From Guillardia theta CCMP2712 (taxonomy: Eukaryota; Cryptophyceae; Pyrenomonadales; Geminigeraceae): 64,000 nt of DNA. The notes beneath the pieces are model-generated. The model saw only the letters and a list, made by a program, of their open reading frames with translations, did not search any database and was not told where the DNA came from. Positions 43,716 to 53,716 of this stretch are shown here, piece by piece (within the stretch, counting starts at the first letter, position 1; each line of letters begins with the position of its first letter). The stretch lies in NCBI RefSeq assembly GCF_000315625.1, contig NW_005434638.1, positions 251,300-315,299 of the forward strand. The letters are read 5' to 3'. The position numbers were made by a program, and so were the translations under genes.

Positions 43716-45023
43716 GGGGGGGGGGGGGGGGTATTTAACTAATTATTTGTACTGTTTACTTCCCGGTCCAGGGGTTGACCCGCCTGTCAGCACCTATCAA
43801 ATGGACCCCTTCCCCCTCCCCGTTGGACCCCCTCCGCACTCTAGAACTAGAACGAGGCTCTATGGTGAGGTGGTTGGGGTTCCCTCTTGGGACTACCTCC
43901 ACCACCCTCCTTGGCTCCGTAGTACAGTCCTCGACCCTCATCAGTCCCCGACTCACAGTCCCCGACAGTCCCCCTCTCCCCTCCCCCACTGCTCCTACAC
44001 AGCTGTAGCTCACCCAGCCCCGCCCCAGAGCTCCTGCTCCTGCCTCTACCTCGTCAATCCTTTCACCCTTCGCCATAGCGCCGTCTTCATGTGTTTTCCG
44101 CACAGGTCCTCAGAAGGATAACTTCCCACCATTCATCAGCCCCAGCCCAAAGACTCCATCCATGCTCTCCGCGAGAGCTTCCTCTCCATGCAGCAGCTCT
44201 GTGTCGAGGGACGATGACAGCGGTAACTTGGAAGTTGAACTTCTGTCAACGACGAGATTGATCAATAAGCTTGTGGACGAGGTGGAAACAGGAAAAGCCA
44301 AGACAGAGATCTTGATGACACAAGTCTCTTCTTGAGGGGGAAGACACATACTCAAGATAACATTCCTTACCCCCCGTTTCTCCACGAGATTTTGAGTTCA
44401 TGGCAAGGGTGGTATAAAGTTGATTAGCCTCGATGTACACAATCCTCCCCGACAATCCCCCTGCCCCACAACGCAAATCTTGCAAGATCTGCTCCTACAC
44501 AAACATAGCCTACAATGTAGCCTACCGGTCTATCCCTTGCAGAGGGATACTGAGAGGCGAGGACGCGGACTCTGCAGAGGACGTGAGAGAATCGCTTGTA
44601 GACAAGTCTAGGGGTGTAGATAAAGTGTCGATAGCCAGCAGATGCGTGAAGAGTGCGGTAGCATGTCCAGCTCAAGTCAGATTTGAACAGCAGAGCGTGA
44701 ATGAGGGAGTTATTGATGGTGTTGATCGTGATATGCATCGTGGTTAGCGACAGATAATGGAGAGATTTGTAATGAGAGGTGCGAGTCATGTACAGAGATT
44801 AGTTATCTGGACTGATCAATTAAAGTAAATTGTGTAGCTTTTGACGGTGGTACTAGATAAGTATTCATTCCAACAAAAACCAAGGGAGACGGTAGATACG
44901 AGCAAATACACTCAAACGTCGGGAAAGGACATGACATGAGGGGAGGGGATGCTGACGGCTCTGAATACACGAAGCAAGAAAGAGGCTAGAGGTATGCATC
45001 AGCCTCTAAACGTCTGCCGTCGC
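43716..45023. other. Intergenic with further MGN-family debris
   Basis: 43718-43732 is a G-run. 44135-44210 (+) carries HQPQPKDSIHALRESFLSMQ, a degenerate N-terminal piece. 44690-44740 (-) carries ITINTINNSLIHAL. 44565-44720 is the inverted near-copy of 41045-41190. No intact gene seen; the rest is CCC-rich upstream-type sequence. Confidence 0.55.
44135..44210 (+). pseudogene. MGN-family N-terminal fragment
   Basis: Codes HQPQPKDSIHALRESFLSMQ followed by QLCVEG, matching the 5' part of copy A (ALCESFLSMQQLRAE) more than copy B. It is then interrupted. Confidence 0.7.
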
Positions 45024-45750
45024 CTAGAGCTCCTTTTTGTCGTCTGCTGTTTCCTTGACCTCGAACTCTGTCGGCGCACAGATCTTCGCAATCTCAGAGC
45101 AGACAGTCTTCTTGTTGGATTCGAGCAATCCCGAGGTCCGGGCATCGAAGAAAAACTTTACAATGTCATGCTCGTGCTCCGCAATCAGACTCTGGGTAAA
45201 ATTGTCACTTTGAAGAGAGCTTCTGGATAAAGACGGTTACCTGGCACATGGCCAACAGCTGATTCTTGTATTCTTTGTTGCCGACTGACGTTTCCATGCG
45301 CGTGTACTCGGCTTTCCCGCTCACCGACGTCACGTTGTACTTGTCGAAGAGATGATCCATTGTGCATACACGATCTACAGCTTCCTGCACGGAGAGTTCG
45401 CTCTCGACGTATGGCACTTTCGTCTTCTTCTTTCTCTGGTTCAAGATCAGTTCAACCCTCCCAACCTTGGAGGCCGATCCTACTCACCTTCTCGATAAGG
45501 ATGGTCTCTCCGGCACGTGTTTGCCATTCGTGTTCAACCTCTCGTCTCATTTCTTCCGCGACTGCTTTACATGCCGAGCACTTAAGAGCCTTGTAGGTAG
45601 TCTTAACTTTCTGTGAATCTGATTAGCAAACCTGTGCATCGTGCATTGAACAAATGCCTTCTTCTTTCCTTCAACCGAAGGAAACAGTGCAAGGAGCACG
45701 CATAAGCATACAACCAAGAGATGTGTCTTCCTGCAGTGCATATTAGACAT
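45024..45750 (-). CDS. Canopy (CNPY) family ER protein with KKEL retention signal
   Basis: Four exons splice in phase 0 (45750-45652, 45610-45488, 45435-45241, 45191-45024; TAG), giving 194 residues. A signal peptide (THLLVVCLCVLLALFPSVEG) precedes a saposin-B-like canopy fold: LKCSACKAVAEEMRREVEHE, VPYVESELSVQEAVDRVC, QLLAMCQSLIAEHEHDIVKF and VCSEIAKIC supply the six conserved cysteines. The chain ends DDKKEL, a KDEL-type ER retrieval signal, so a lumenal ER role is clear. Known canopy proteins help fold membrane receptors such as TLRs or LDL-receptor relatives; the client here is unknown. The first intron is only 41 bases. An upstream in-frame ATG exists at 45804, but the signal peptide favours 45750. 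Confidence 0.9.
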
Positions 45751-48592
45751 TTTAGTGGTACGACAAGTCAAACAATAGCAACACACCTCATCATCACTGC
45801 ACAAGTCTCAGTATCGTTGTCAGGACGTGTTTTGGCCGACTAATCAGAACGAATCCATGCGGAGGTTGCTTGATATCAGCAGTTGCAATACTCGAGACTC
45901 CGATTCGTCCTAGGCATGACCAAGGTCATGACGAATTACGATTTTTGATGCAAGGAATGGGATCTTTGTTCAGGGTTCGTGGCAAGGGCGCGCAGTACGG
46001 ACGGGATACAGGGTGCTGATCCCTTGGAAGTATGCAAAGGATTCCGTTCTCAACACACTACATTTCTGCAACCAGCTTACTTTCTACACTTCTGCCACCA
46101 GCCTACTTTCTTATCGAACGTTCTACGGACTCCTTGCCGCTCCTCTTTGTCATAATTCCAATACGCAACAAGGTGGTTAATATCATACTGTCTCAGTTGT
46201 AATCCACACGCATGCTCTGTCTTTCCCTCGTTCCCAATTTTCTGACAGAGAGCAGAGAAAAGAGACAAACACATTTTTTTCCGATCGACTTCTTTCCTCT
46301 TCCCTGCTCCTTTTCTCCATCTCCAAGCACTACCGGCTCCTCCTTCCCAAGCATTTCCTCCATGCCGTCATCGTCCTGGTGCCACGCGTCGGGTAGGATG
46401 ACTCAAGTCTGTCGTGGGGTCCTTCCGGATACAAATTTCAACATGTACCTTTTAATTATGAAAATGAAAAAGATGCCCTGACGTAATGTTTCAAAAATAA
46501 GTAGACCCTGACGAATATCTGGTAAAATATTTCCCAGACAAAAGAACGTTCTGGCGATCTCGAACCCGGCTTCACTGCGAGTCCTCGGACCGACTTGCCA
46601 GCGGCCCGGGCCGGCCCGGCCGGGCCCGGGCGGCCGGGCCCCACACGGTGACCCGCCGGGACCGTACGGATCGGACTACGGCGTCACCATCGTCTCATAT
46701 GTGATGCATATATGATCGGATGCAGTCCGCCAAAGTAAGATGAAGTTTTATTACCGTCACAACTTGCCGTCGCTGAGTCGGATTAGGATCAGCGACGAGA
46801 CTTGGACGGTCTCCAAACTGAAATAAGACGGAAAGTATGGAGAGCGACGCGAGTCAGGGAGAAAAAGTTGAGAGCAGCGAGGCCCCCCCCAAGCTGAACT
46901 ACCGTATGTTCCAGAAATCCACATGCTTGAATTCGCCAACTTGACGCGACAAGTAAGTGGTATTGGGGAACTTTCCAGACATGCAAGGTTCTTCACTCAA
47001 CTGATGTTTTTCTGGCATCCATGGAGCGCAACCTGAACAAATATTGGGCCACAGCGACATCAAGTTTGGGGTTGTAAAGCACAAGGCGTTGTGAAAAATT
47101 TCATCTACATGAATTTCATTTACATACAGATGGATGTTTGCTTCTTCAGCTACCTGCCATGGCGATTTATCAACGACTGGGGAACAGAAAAAAAATTCGA
47201 TGGCTGGGATACTATTGAATCAACGTCTTGAAGGAATAACGAGATACGATCTTTGCATGCACTATACACGTTCACTTTTGTGGTATCGGCACCGCAAACG
47301 AAAGATGTGTCATAATCTCATAAGAGTTTGTATGATGTCCATGAGCATGTACGCGTCTTACCGGGAGACCCTTGGAAATATCTGCCAATATATCCCTGTC
47401 TATAAGTACCGAACGTGATAAATATCCGCATCAACGGTACCGACGTGAATCCACCTTCCCCGGTTGTCGTACCGCTGCCACAGAAGTTCGACCATTGCTG
47501 GGTACCGTACATATCTATGGCATCCTGGCCGTCGCTCATCTCGATTCAGGCTCACCCCGACCTCTTGTCTGCTTGTTGGTTCATACCAGGGGTTCATACC
47601 CCTACTGCTACTACCCGCGCTGTTCCACACTATTCGATCTATATTCGATTTTCAAGCTGTTCATTGCCTGCAATGTCAAGGTCATGCAACTTTGTCTATG
47701 GAGTGTGAATGTTTTTGGACAAACATTAGAAGGATTTTCTGGGTCTTCTTCCTCAGAACTCTCTTCAGTAATTTCAGAACCGGATACCCCTGATTGTCTG
47801 AATTGAGATGGATGGGCCCTTTCCGGCTGAGGGTTCTTTCCTCTTCCTTTCTTCGAGGCTCGACAAGCAGTCTCAGAGATAGAAGTCTCTAGCGCTGGCT
47901 TTGGAAGTCATCGACAGGATCCGTGTCAGTCAAAGATATATCAAAGGACGTATCTTTCTGTTACGTTTGAAGGCTTCGTGGTTGCAATTGATACTCATTT
48001 GGAAGTACAGTAGCACTGCGCATGTGAAAGGTAAGAATCATGAGCTGGGAGATGGGGGCTTGCGAGGCGTTGCTTTTTGCAAGTCGAAAAAAGAGAATAC
48101 GTAATGTACAAAACATTGAGCGCGCTGCAACGATGACATGCAAATGATTGATATCGTGATATAGGTCTCACGAATCCTTCATAGGCTATGGTAGTTGCAC
48201 GATTGTCATCATTGCACAGGCTGAATTTAATTGGTCGCCGCCTTGCCATTGCGATTTATCCGAGTTTGACAAGCCTGGAGTGGGGTCTCGCCGTGTGCCG
48301 AATCAAAGGGTGGGTAGTGGACGGGGTAGTCACTGAGTGAACTAGGGTGGGGTAGTGGACTGGTCCCGCGGGTGTGTGGTGTTTCCGAGGGTGGGGTAGT
48401 GCACTAGAGACCACCCTAACCTTTACTATCCCACCCTCGCCTTCACCGGACGGCGGATCTCTATTCTGAAGCCGAGGGTGGGGTAGCGCACTAGTCCGAA
48501 ACAGCCGAGGGTGGGGTAGTGGACTAGTTCCTAGCTCAACTCATCCACTTGAAGCGTCTCAGACAGCAGACGCGAGCGCGTCGTAGGTCAAG
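45751..48592. other. Intergenic, includes the left palindrome arm
   Basis: 46077-46260 (-) contains a fragment that looks once coding (QYDINHLVAYWNYDKEERQG), unattached. 46597-46645 is a GC-only island (GGCCCGGGCCGGCCCGG). From about 46680 the sequence is the left arm of the large inverted repeat. A segment of about 630 bases (roughly 47387-48021) is present here but absent from the right arm. No intact gene found before 48593. Confidence 0.55.
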
Positions 48593-48744
48593 ATGTGCCA
48601 GATCTCCATCACAGTCCTGATCCCCATGAGCGTTGTCAGCATGGCTCTTGGCTTGGCTCTCCTGATTGCTGGGATCGTGGCGGGAGCTCTCAAGGTGCCT
48701 GACAACTGCAAGCAAATCGAATCTACGTACAACACTGGATACAA
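46680..48744. repeat. Left arm of a large inverted repeat (partner 51380-53115)
   Basis: Positions pair as x with 100124 minus x in the inner part: 48301 pairs with 51823 and the start codons 48593 and 51531 pair exactly. From about 48095 to 48744 I saw only a few mismatches and no indels. Further out the arms remain alignable but differ by indels: about 630 extra bases in this arm, about 150 in the other near 52035-52190. The outermost match is the ATCATCTTACTTTGGCGG-type sequence at 46730 against 53060. Confidence 0.9.
48305..48535. promoter_or_regulatory. Repeated GGGTGGGGTAGTG motif upstream of the + palindrome gene
   Basis: GGGTGGGTAGTGGAC, AGGGTGGGGTAGTGGACT, AGGGTGGGGTAGTGCACTAG, GGGTGGGGTAGCGCACTAG and GGGTGGGGTAGTGGACTAG occur within 230 bases, ending about 60 bases before the ATG. 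The array is preserved almost perfectly in the other arm. A regulatory role is inferred from position, repetition and conservation. Confidence 0.5.
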
Positions 48745-49923
48745 GCATGGAATGAAAACGGGATACAACACAGGATTCGCTGAGGAATTCTCTTCAGAGT
48801 TCAACTCAGGATACAACTACGGATACAACTCAGGATACAACACAGGGTTTAAAAAGGAGAGGTATTACCTAACAGCAGGTAGCTATGGTTCATCTAGCAC
48901 CCAATCGTCGACATCTTGGTATTCAAGTAAAGGTAGATACAACTCAGGATACACGGGAATCAACTCGCCTTGGTACAACTCGGGGTATAGACATGGACAC
49001 GACGATGGATACAATTCTGGTTCACATGTGGGACATGAATCTGGATATAACATGGGATACAACATGGGTTACAACTCAGGTTATCGCACTGGTAATAGTT
49101 CCATCAACCAGGAATTAAACTACATGCAAGGCTTTTACGCAGGGGCGTACGACAGCAAGAATGCTTTGTCAGGAAATAATCCAACATACAAGGCAGAATA
49201 CGATGCTGAATACAACTCCTCGTATCAAATTGGAGACAAACAAGCAATCACAGCAATCAAAATGGTTAGGGACTATGACTTCACTGACTGTTTTCATTAC
49301 AGAAATGTGGCCATTGATGGTACCATCACTCTAACATTGCTGGGATGCGTTCCTGGGTTTACATGCCTTGTCTCTGGAGCATTCGGCTTCATGGCCGGCA
49401 AATACAAGAACAAGATCGTGGGAGATGTGTCTTTTACGCTTCTCATCCTCTTCCTACTCAGCTCTGTTGCGACAGTACCGCTTCTTTTCATCTTAGCTTA
49501 CTTTCATGCTTACAGCTACTGCGGTATACGTTTTCTCGTGTCTTGCTTCTTTGCTTCTATGTTGGCATCATCTGACTTGATCTTACACATACAGACGCAT
49601 ATCCAGGGAGTTACTGTGAAGGTACTTCCTTCTGCAAGACATACAGCAGAACGCTCTGGATCATCGTGTCGCTGAATATCGTCCTGTTTTTGTTCGAGCT
49701 TGGCATTTCGATCATCTGGTGCTGCATTTGCTGCTACCCTGATCAGGACAGAAGCAGCTCGACGGCAGTCACAGCAGCACGAGAGGAATTGCCCATGGCC
49801 AACGTGGCATCGGACGTGGTCCATCAACAACCAGCAAACGCACACCAGGGGAGACCGCGAGCAGCAGGCGCGGCTAATAGCAAGACCGGAGCAGCACCGC
49901 AAGGAGCGGCAGCACGCAAGTAG
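48593..49923 (+). CDS. Four-span membrane protein with long Tyr/Asn/Gly repeat (palindrome gene 1)
   Basis: Two exons (48593-49523, 49595-49923; TAG), 419 residues. The first membrane helix (VVSMALGLALLIAGIVAGAL) directly follows the start. Residues about 50-200 are a degenerate repeat of YNSGYN, YNTGY and YNYGY units interspersed with GYRHGHDDGYN. Then come three more helices: TLLGCVPGFTCLVSGAFGFM, TLLILFLLSSVATVPLLFIL and WIIVSLNIVLFLFELGISII. A Cys-containing loop (YPGSYCEGTSFCKTY) lies between the last two. The hydrophilic tail contains SDVVHQQPANAHQ. The layout resembles tetraspan proteins with a very large first loop. Tyr/Gly/Asn-rich repeats are typical of adhesive or prion-like surface polymers, so a surface role is inferred. 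Family not recognised. Confidence 0.85.
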
Positions 49924-50266
49924 TGTACTAAGTGTTGTGAAAAGTAAAGCATTGAAAGGATGCGAAGCGAAGAGCATAGAGAGGGAAGCGGGGAGGGAAG
50001 GGCAGAGTAAAGGGATGGCTGGAAGAGATGTAATAGAAATATCCTACGGGGAAAACCAAACGTGAAATGCATACAGCAGAATTGCGTGTCAAGCGCTGGG
50101 CAGCGGCCGTGGAAATTTTTAAAACTTCGGATAGAAATCGATGAAAGAATACACGGATGTCTTACTCCGTGGCTTTGCTTGTGCAAATGTGCTTTAAGAG
50201 GATCTGATAGTCAAACCAGCAAATTTTCTTTATGTTTCTGTGTTACGTTCTTCCTCTTCTGAAACA
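49924..50266. other. Central spacer of the palindrome (convergent 3' ends)
   Basis: A 343-base spacer between the two stop codons. It should contain both polyadenylation regions, but no sequence symmetry or gene is seen. Confidence 0.6.
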
Positions 50267-51531
50267 CTACATCCGTAGTACGTGCCCTTCAGCTGCTCGT
50301 TGCAGTCGTGCTGCTTCGGTCTTGCCATGGGTCGGCCCCGCTACTCGCGTTCTCTCCTGGTGTGCGTTTGCTGGTTGTTGATGAACCACGTCCGATGTCA
50401 TGCTGGCGATAGGCAGCAGGTCAACTGCAGTATTGTCTTGACCCCACTCGTTAGGCCGACAGCACAGAACGCATGTGATGATTGAAAGCGCAAATTCATA
50501 GAAGAACAGACAACCATTCAGTATCTCGATCGTCCAGAACACCCGGATGAAGGCATCACAGAAAGTGCTACCGTTGAAGGCTGTATATCCTGTGAAACAA
50601 GGCTGGTCAGAAGCAGATGAGTTCGGAGACTGTGGTTAGGAGAGCGCATGGAAATCTCACCGCAGAAGTAAAGACCAGCCAAGGATATGAAAGGGAGTAG
50701 TAGCAATGCTAGCAACGAGCAGATGAGGGCGACAATAAGAAGTGCGAGATAAAACCCTCCCACTATCTTGCTTCTGTAGATGCCAGCTGCGATTCCTAAA
50801 GCTCCTGAAACTATGTAGAAGAAAGCAGGGACACATCCAAGGAGAGATGCACTCAAAACAGAACCCCTAGCGGAAGATGATGCAGCATTGCAGTCGCTGA
50901 AGGGATAGTAGTCTTCTTGTCTAGCTGTGAGTGGTGAATATTCTACACTTTGGTATCTTGCTTTGTACTCCAAGCTGTATTCTGATTTGTATGCAGTACT
51001 ACGGTACGACCCCGAGGAGTACCCCGTGTTAAAATTGACTCCGTTTTGAAACGAGTCGTGCCCTTGATTGTATCCCGTATTGTATCCCGTGTTGTATCCC
51101 GCATTGAATCCTGAGTAGCCTGCATTATATCCCGAGTTGTAGCCTGACTGGTATGCTCTGTAGTAATTCGATGAAGAGTATCCCGTGTATTCTGAAGGGT
51201 ACGTGTTTGCATAAGAAGCCGATGGGGCTAAATTATAGTAAGTCCCTGCATCAAACCCTGCGTTATATCCGTAGTATCCGTAGTTGTATCCTGAGTTGTA
51301 TCCGTAGTTGTATCCTGAGTTGAAACCAAGATTGAAACCAACATTGTACCCATTATCATATCCCGAGTTGTAGACATCATAGTATCCAGTGTTGTACGTA
51401 GATTCGATTTGCTTGCAGTCGTCAGGCACCTTGAGAGCTCCCGCCACGATCCCAGCAATCAGGAGAGCCAAGCCAAGAGCCATGCTGACAACGCTCATGG
51501 GGATCAGGACTGTGATGGAGATCTGGCACAT
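50267..51531 (-). CDS. Four-span membrane protein with Tyr/Asn/Gly repeat (palindrome gene 2)
   Basis: Exons 51531-50661 and 50589-50267 give 397 residues. The first ~50 residues (MCQISITVLIPMSVVSMALG onward) are identical to gene 1 except one (Asp for Asn). The repeat then differs in order and count: GYDNGYNVGFNLGFNSGYNY, YNSGYNAGYSGFNAGYNTGY. The helices VLSASLLGCVPAFFYIVSGA, LALLIVALICSLLALLLLPF and IEILNGCLFFYEFALSIITC occupy the same places as in gene 1, but sequence identity is low. The tail retains SDVVHQQPANAHQ. The intron is in the same place and phase as in gene 1. The sharp change from near identity to strong divergence at about codon 50 is unusual and points to gene conversion of the 5' part or selection for diversity downstream. 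Confidence 0.85.
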
Positions 51532-53115
51532 CTTGACCTACGACGCGCTCGCGTCTGCTGTCTGAGACGCTTCAAGTGGATGAGTTGAGCTAGGAACTAG
51601 TCCACTACCCCACCCTCAGCTGTTTCGGACTAGTGCGCTACCCCACCCTCGGCTTCAGAATAGAGATCCGCCGTCCGGTGAAGGCGAGGGTGGGATAGTA
51701 AAGGTTAGGGTGGTCTCTAGTGCACTACCCCACCCTCGGAAACACCACACACCCGCGGGACCAGTCCACTACCCCACCCTAGTTCACTCAGTGACTACCC
51801 CGTCCACTACCCACCCTTTGATTCGGCACACGGCGAGACCCCACTCCAGGCTTGTCAAACTCGGATAAATCGCAATGGCAAGGCGGCGACCAATTAAATT
51901 CAGCCTGTGCAATGATGACAATCGTGCAACTACCATAGCCTATGAAGGATTCGTGAGACCTATATCACGATATCAATCATTTGCATGTCATCGTTGCAGC
52001 GCGCTCAATGTTTTGTACATTACGTATTCTCTTTAATCAGGGGCATATTACTGGTAAACCTCCATCACATTCTTCTGATTCATCATACAATCGTTGAATG
52101 TTGAGGACCTTCTTGTTCAGATGGCCGATCAAGGACCATAACACTAATGGTGTAGAGAGTTCGTGAATTGAAGACATAGCCCCCATCTCCCAGCTCATGA
52201 TTCTTACCTTTCACATATACTGGCAGATATTTCAAAGGGTCTCCCGGTAAGACGCGTACATGCTCATGGACATCATACAAACTCTTACGAGATTATGACA
52301 CATCTTCCGTTTGCGGTGCCAATACCACAAAAGTGAACGTGTATAGTGCATGCAAAGATCGTATCTCGTTATTCCTTCAAGACGGTTGATTCCATATCCG
52401 AGCCGCCATCGAATTTTTTTTCTGTTCCCCAGTCGTTGATAAATCGCCATGGCAGGTAGCTGAAGAAGCAAACATCCATCTGTATGTAAATGAAATTCAC
52501 GTAGATGAAATTTTTCACAACGCCTTGTGCTTTACAACCCCAAACTTGATGTCGCTGTGGCCCAATATTTGTTCAGGTTGCGCTCCATGGATGCCAGGAA
52601 AACATCAGTTGAGTGAAGAACCTTGCATGTCTGGAATGCTCAGGGAAGGCCCTGGGGTTATCATCGTACATAGGATATCTTCACTTCATCTTCATCCTGT
52701 GCTTGCTTCCGAATATCCCGGAGTCCTGCCGCGGTTCCCCGGCAATGCCATTTACTTGTCGCGTTGGCGAATTCAAGCATGTGGATTTCTGGAGCATACA
52801 GCTTGGGGGGGGGCGGGGAGGGGGTGATGCTCGGGGGGCGAATCATCTCCTCCTTCTCTCGCATCCTTCCTATCGCGTGCTTGCGAGCAATGTCGAATCG
52901 CTGCCGCCCTCAACTTCAGTTTTCTCCCTCGCGTCGCTCTCCACACTTTCCGTCTTATTCAGAGCATGTCCAAGTCTCGTCGCTGATCCTAATCACCCAA
53001 AGCCGGACCGTCCCCGGACGACTCAGTGACTTGTGACGGTAATCAAGTTTCATCTTACTTTGGCGGACTGCATCCGATCATATACAGTGCATCACATATG
53101 AGACGATGGTGACGG
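51380..53115. repeat. Right arm of the large inverted repeat
   Basis: Partner of 46680-48744. It contains the 5' end of gene 2 (51531), the same promoter motif array, and the outer sequence up to GACGATGGTGACGGT near 53103-53117. Roughly 52630-52760 has sequence not seen in the left arm. Confidence 0.9.
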
Positions 53116-53716
53116 TCAATCCATTTTTGGCCGAAACAGTTCTGCACAAGCATGTTCTGAAAACATTTCAGACTTGTGGTACAAGGCTGGAAGCACTGAA
53201 TCAGGCACCGCACCTTGCCCAGGCTGGGCCAACTTGGCAAGTCACGTTGAGAGCCCGGCGCGACTCCACTGATGAAACTTAACTTTGAGTAAAGATGAGA
53301 CCGTGAAATTACCGTGCCTGAACTTCGGAACTTCTCAACGTCTCCAAGAACTTATGTGAGTTCTTACAGTACGGTCTTAGGAGATGTCAGTGTGTTACAC
53401 GGCGTCGGGCCGTGGGCCCTGCGGCCGCCGCGCCGGGGTTGCCGGGCCCGGGCCGAGACGAGGCAGGCTCAGGCAACTGAGAGTCACCGGCCGGGCAGGG
53501 GGGTAGGGGTAGGAGGGTTGGATGGCTCAACAAGCGAAGGGGCAGTGGGTCAGGTATCACTGATTACCGGGAGAACCAATTCAATTTCAATACTTTCATC
53601 TTGATTTAAGTTGATTTTGTATATTTGAAATTTTAGTATGACACGAAAACTATAACTATCAAATATGTTGGAAAGAGCCTTGCGCCGGAAATTCGATAAG
53701 GTGTGGAGTGAATGCC
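51532..53716. other. Intergenic: right palindrome arm, then GC island
   Basis: After the arm ends at about 53115, 53278-53293 carries the TTAACTTTGAGTAA element. 53398-53460 is a GC island (GGCCGTGGGCCCTGCGGCCG). No gene recognised; the plus-strand frames in the arm mirror the minus-strand frames of the left arm but show no convincing coding features. Confidence 0.55.
51590..51820. promoter_or_regulatory. Repeated CACTACCCCACCCT motif upstream of the - palindrome gene
   Basis: The mirror of the array at 48305-48535 with only a few changes (for example CCTCAGCTG for CCTCGGCTG). It begins about 60 bases upstream of the start codon at 51531. Inferred regulatory. Confidence 0.5.

Noticed and set aside
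46757-53036. Mirror-image frames in the outer palindrome arms (for example MCFTTPNLMSLWPNICSGC)
   Set aside because: They are similar only because the DNA arms are similar; substitutions and indels do not respect codons.
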